Assembly (NCBI RefSeq): GCF_016638705.1
Contig: NZ_CP067341.1
Span: forward strand, 871,501-935,500
Direction of reading: 5' to 3'
Length of the DNA stretch: 64,000 nt
DNA from: Lysinibacillus agricola
GTDB lineage: Bacteria > Bacillota > Bacilli > Bacillales_A > Planococcaceae
Part shown: in pieces, positions 63,356 through 64,000 of the stretch
Position numbering within the stretch: the first letter of the stretch is position 1
How the letters are laid out: each line of letters starts with the position of its first letter
Notes under the pieces: model-generated
What the model saw: the letters and a program-made list of their open reading frames with translations, nothing else
Told to the model about the DNA's origin: nothing
The model's database searches: none
Position numbers and translations under genes: made by a program

Positions 63356-64000
63356 TTAATCGATACGACATATTTGTAACGGACAATTCTCACAGGCGAT
63401 TTCATCCTTTAAAAATTGTAGATCGTGAATGGTAATATAACCTTTTTCGAACGATATAATATTGTGTTTCTTTAAATCATTAAGCATGCGATTGATCATC
63501 TCTCTACTCGTCGCACATAAATTAGCAATTTCTGTATTTGTTAATGGGAAATCAATAAAAATAGTGCCATTTTCTAAAGGCTTGCCATAAGTATTCGAAA
63601 GACGGATCAGCGTTGAAAATAAAGCGCCCTTTTTACCATTTAAAACTAAATCACGCAAACGACTTTGATGCTTTAAATTTTCTGTTTGCAACCACTTCAT
63701 ATATTCCACCATTAAATTAGGTTGTTCCACTAATAAAAGTTCCAATGATTTACGGCTTAGAACATATAAAGTTGAAGGTTCTAATACTTTTGCAGTCATG
63801 GAATGATATGTTAGATTACAAAATAATGAGCCTTCACCAATAATACTACCTGAACCACAAATTCGAATGGTTAATTCCTTCCCGTTCTCGGTTTCCTGAC
63901 TAATCGAGATAGCTCCTGTTTTTATATAATATATTTCATTCGCACGTTCGCCCTCTAAAAAAATTTTACTATCCTTATTTACTTTAATAAAAACACCATG
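63356..64000 (-). CDS. fnr: Crp/Fnr-family anaerobic regulator, Fnr-like, N-terminus off window
   Basis: The frame is open to the right edge, so the start is outside. Visible in order are the end of a cyclic-nucleotide-type barrel (YYIKTGAISIS, GSIIGEGSLFCNL), the dimer helix (LELLLVEQPNLMVEYMKWLQ), and a C-terminal winged HTH (LTNTEIANLCATSREMINRML). The C-terminal tail is CENCPLQIC, with the C-x2-C-x4-C spacing that in B. subtilis Fnr binds a [4Fe-4S] cluster. Fnr senses oxygen loss and switches on nitrate respiration genes. Confidence 0.85.
   Translation of the reverse strand, partial: HGVFIKVNKDSKIFLEGERANEIYYIKTGAISISQETENGKELTIRICGSGSIIGEGSLFCNLTYHSMTAKVLEPSTLYVLSRKSLELLLVEQPNLMVEYMKWLQTENLKHQSRLRDLVLNGKKGALFSTLIRLSNTYGKPLENGTIFIDFPLTNTEIANLCATSREMINRMLNDLKKHNIISFEKGYITIHDLQFLKDEIACENCPLQICRID

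Overview
The window is about 64 kb of low-GC chromosome from a Gram-positive, motile, S-layer-bearing member of the Bacillales, most likely a Lysinibacillus-type bacterium. The support is Bacillus-like gene order (flaG-fliD-fliT/fliS-hpf-secA-prfB; ftsE-ftsX; ctpB-minJ-csbA; addB-addA; yisK-yisL; yitU-yitV-yitW), strong AGGAGG ribosome sites, SigD-, SigW- and LexA-like sites, SLH-anchored surface proteins and a pseudaminic-acid-type aminotransferase. No rRNA, tRNA or CRISPR array was seen.

Layout. 1-3.6 kb: end of a flagellin/surface-sugar cluster (pseC end, short pgi, pgcA). 3.6-8 kb: late flagellar genes (flaG, a very large fliD, fliT, fliS) and a PilZ protein. 8-14 kb: hpf, secA, a comK preceded by an attenuator-like leader, and prfB with its programmed frameshift. 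14-17 kb: a second, divergent comK on the minus strand, an IDEAL protein, and an ECF sigma/anti-sigma pair in which both genes are frameshifted. 17.2-26.4 kb: a cobalamin riboswitch and a six-gene operon of two SLH surface proteins with transcobalamin-like alpha domains, a DUF4430 lipoprotein, and an ECF transporter (T, fused A-A, S). I read it as a surface capture-and-import system for cobalamin, and it is the most interesting protein system here. 26.8-31.8 kb: uvrB-uvrA. 31.9-41.7 kb: a SigW-type yvlB/liaX-like gene, ftsE-ftsX and a coiled-coil M23 hydrolase, a TlpA-type thioredoxin pair, a CtpB-like protease, minJ and csbA. 41.8-44.1 kb: azlCD and a divergent HTH-cupin regulator, then a VTT membrane protein. 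44.4-55.1 kb: addB-addA, where addA is interrupted by two different group II introns separated by a 95-nt exon. 55.1-64 kb: DUF418 protein, yisK, yisL, an amylase-like protein missing its catalytic Asp, degV, yitU/V/W-like genes and an Fnr-type regulator running off the right edge.

Between genes there is unusual repeat structure. Five separate intergenic arrays of degenerate tandem repeats all keep a 21-bp period although their sequences differ. A dispersed module starting AAAAGTTGGG occurs three times. A structured inverted-repeat block lies between hpf and secA. The two group II introns sit inside conserved helicase motifs II and III of AddA. In-silico removal restores a single 1238-residue AddA frame, so addA is probably functional if both introns splice.

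All calls rest on reading the sequence. Family names come from motif recognition and gene order, not from database searches.
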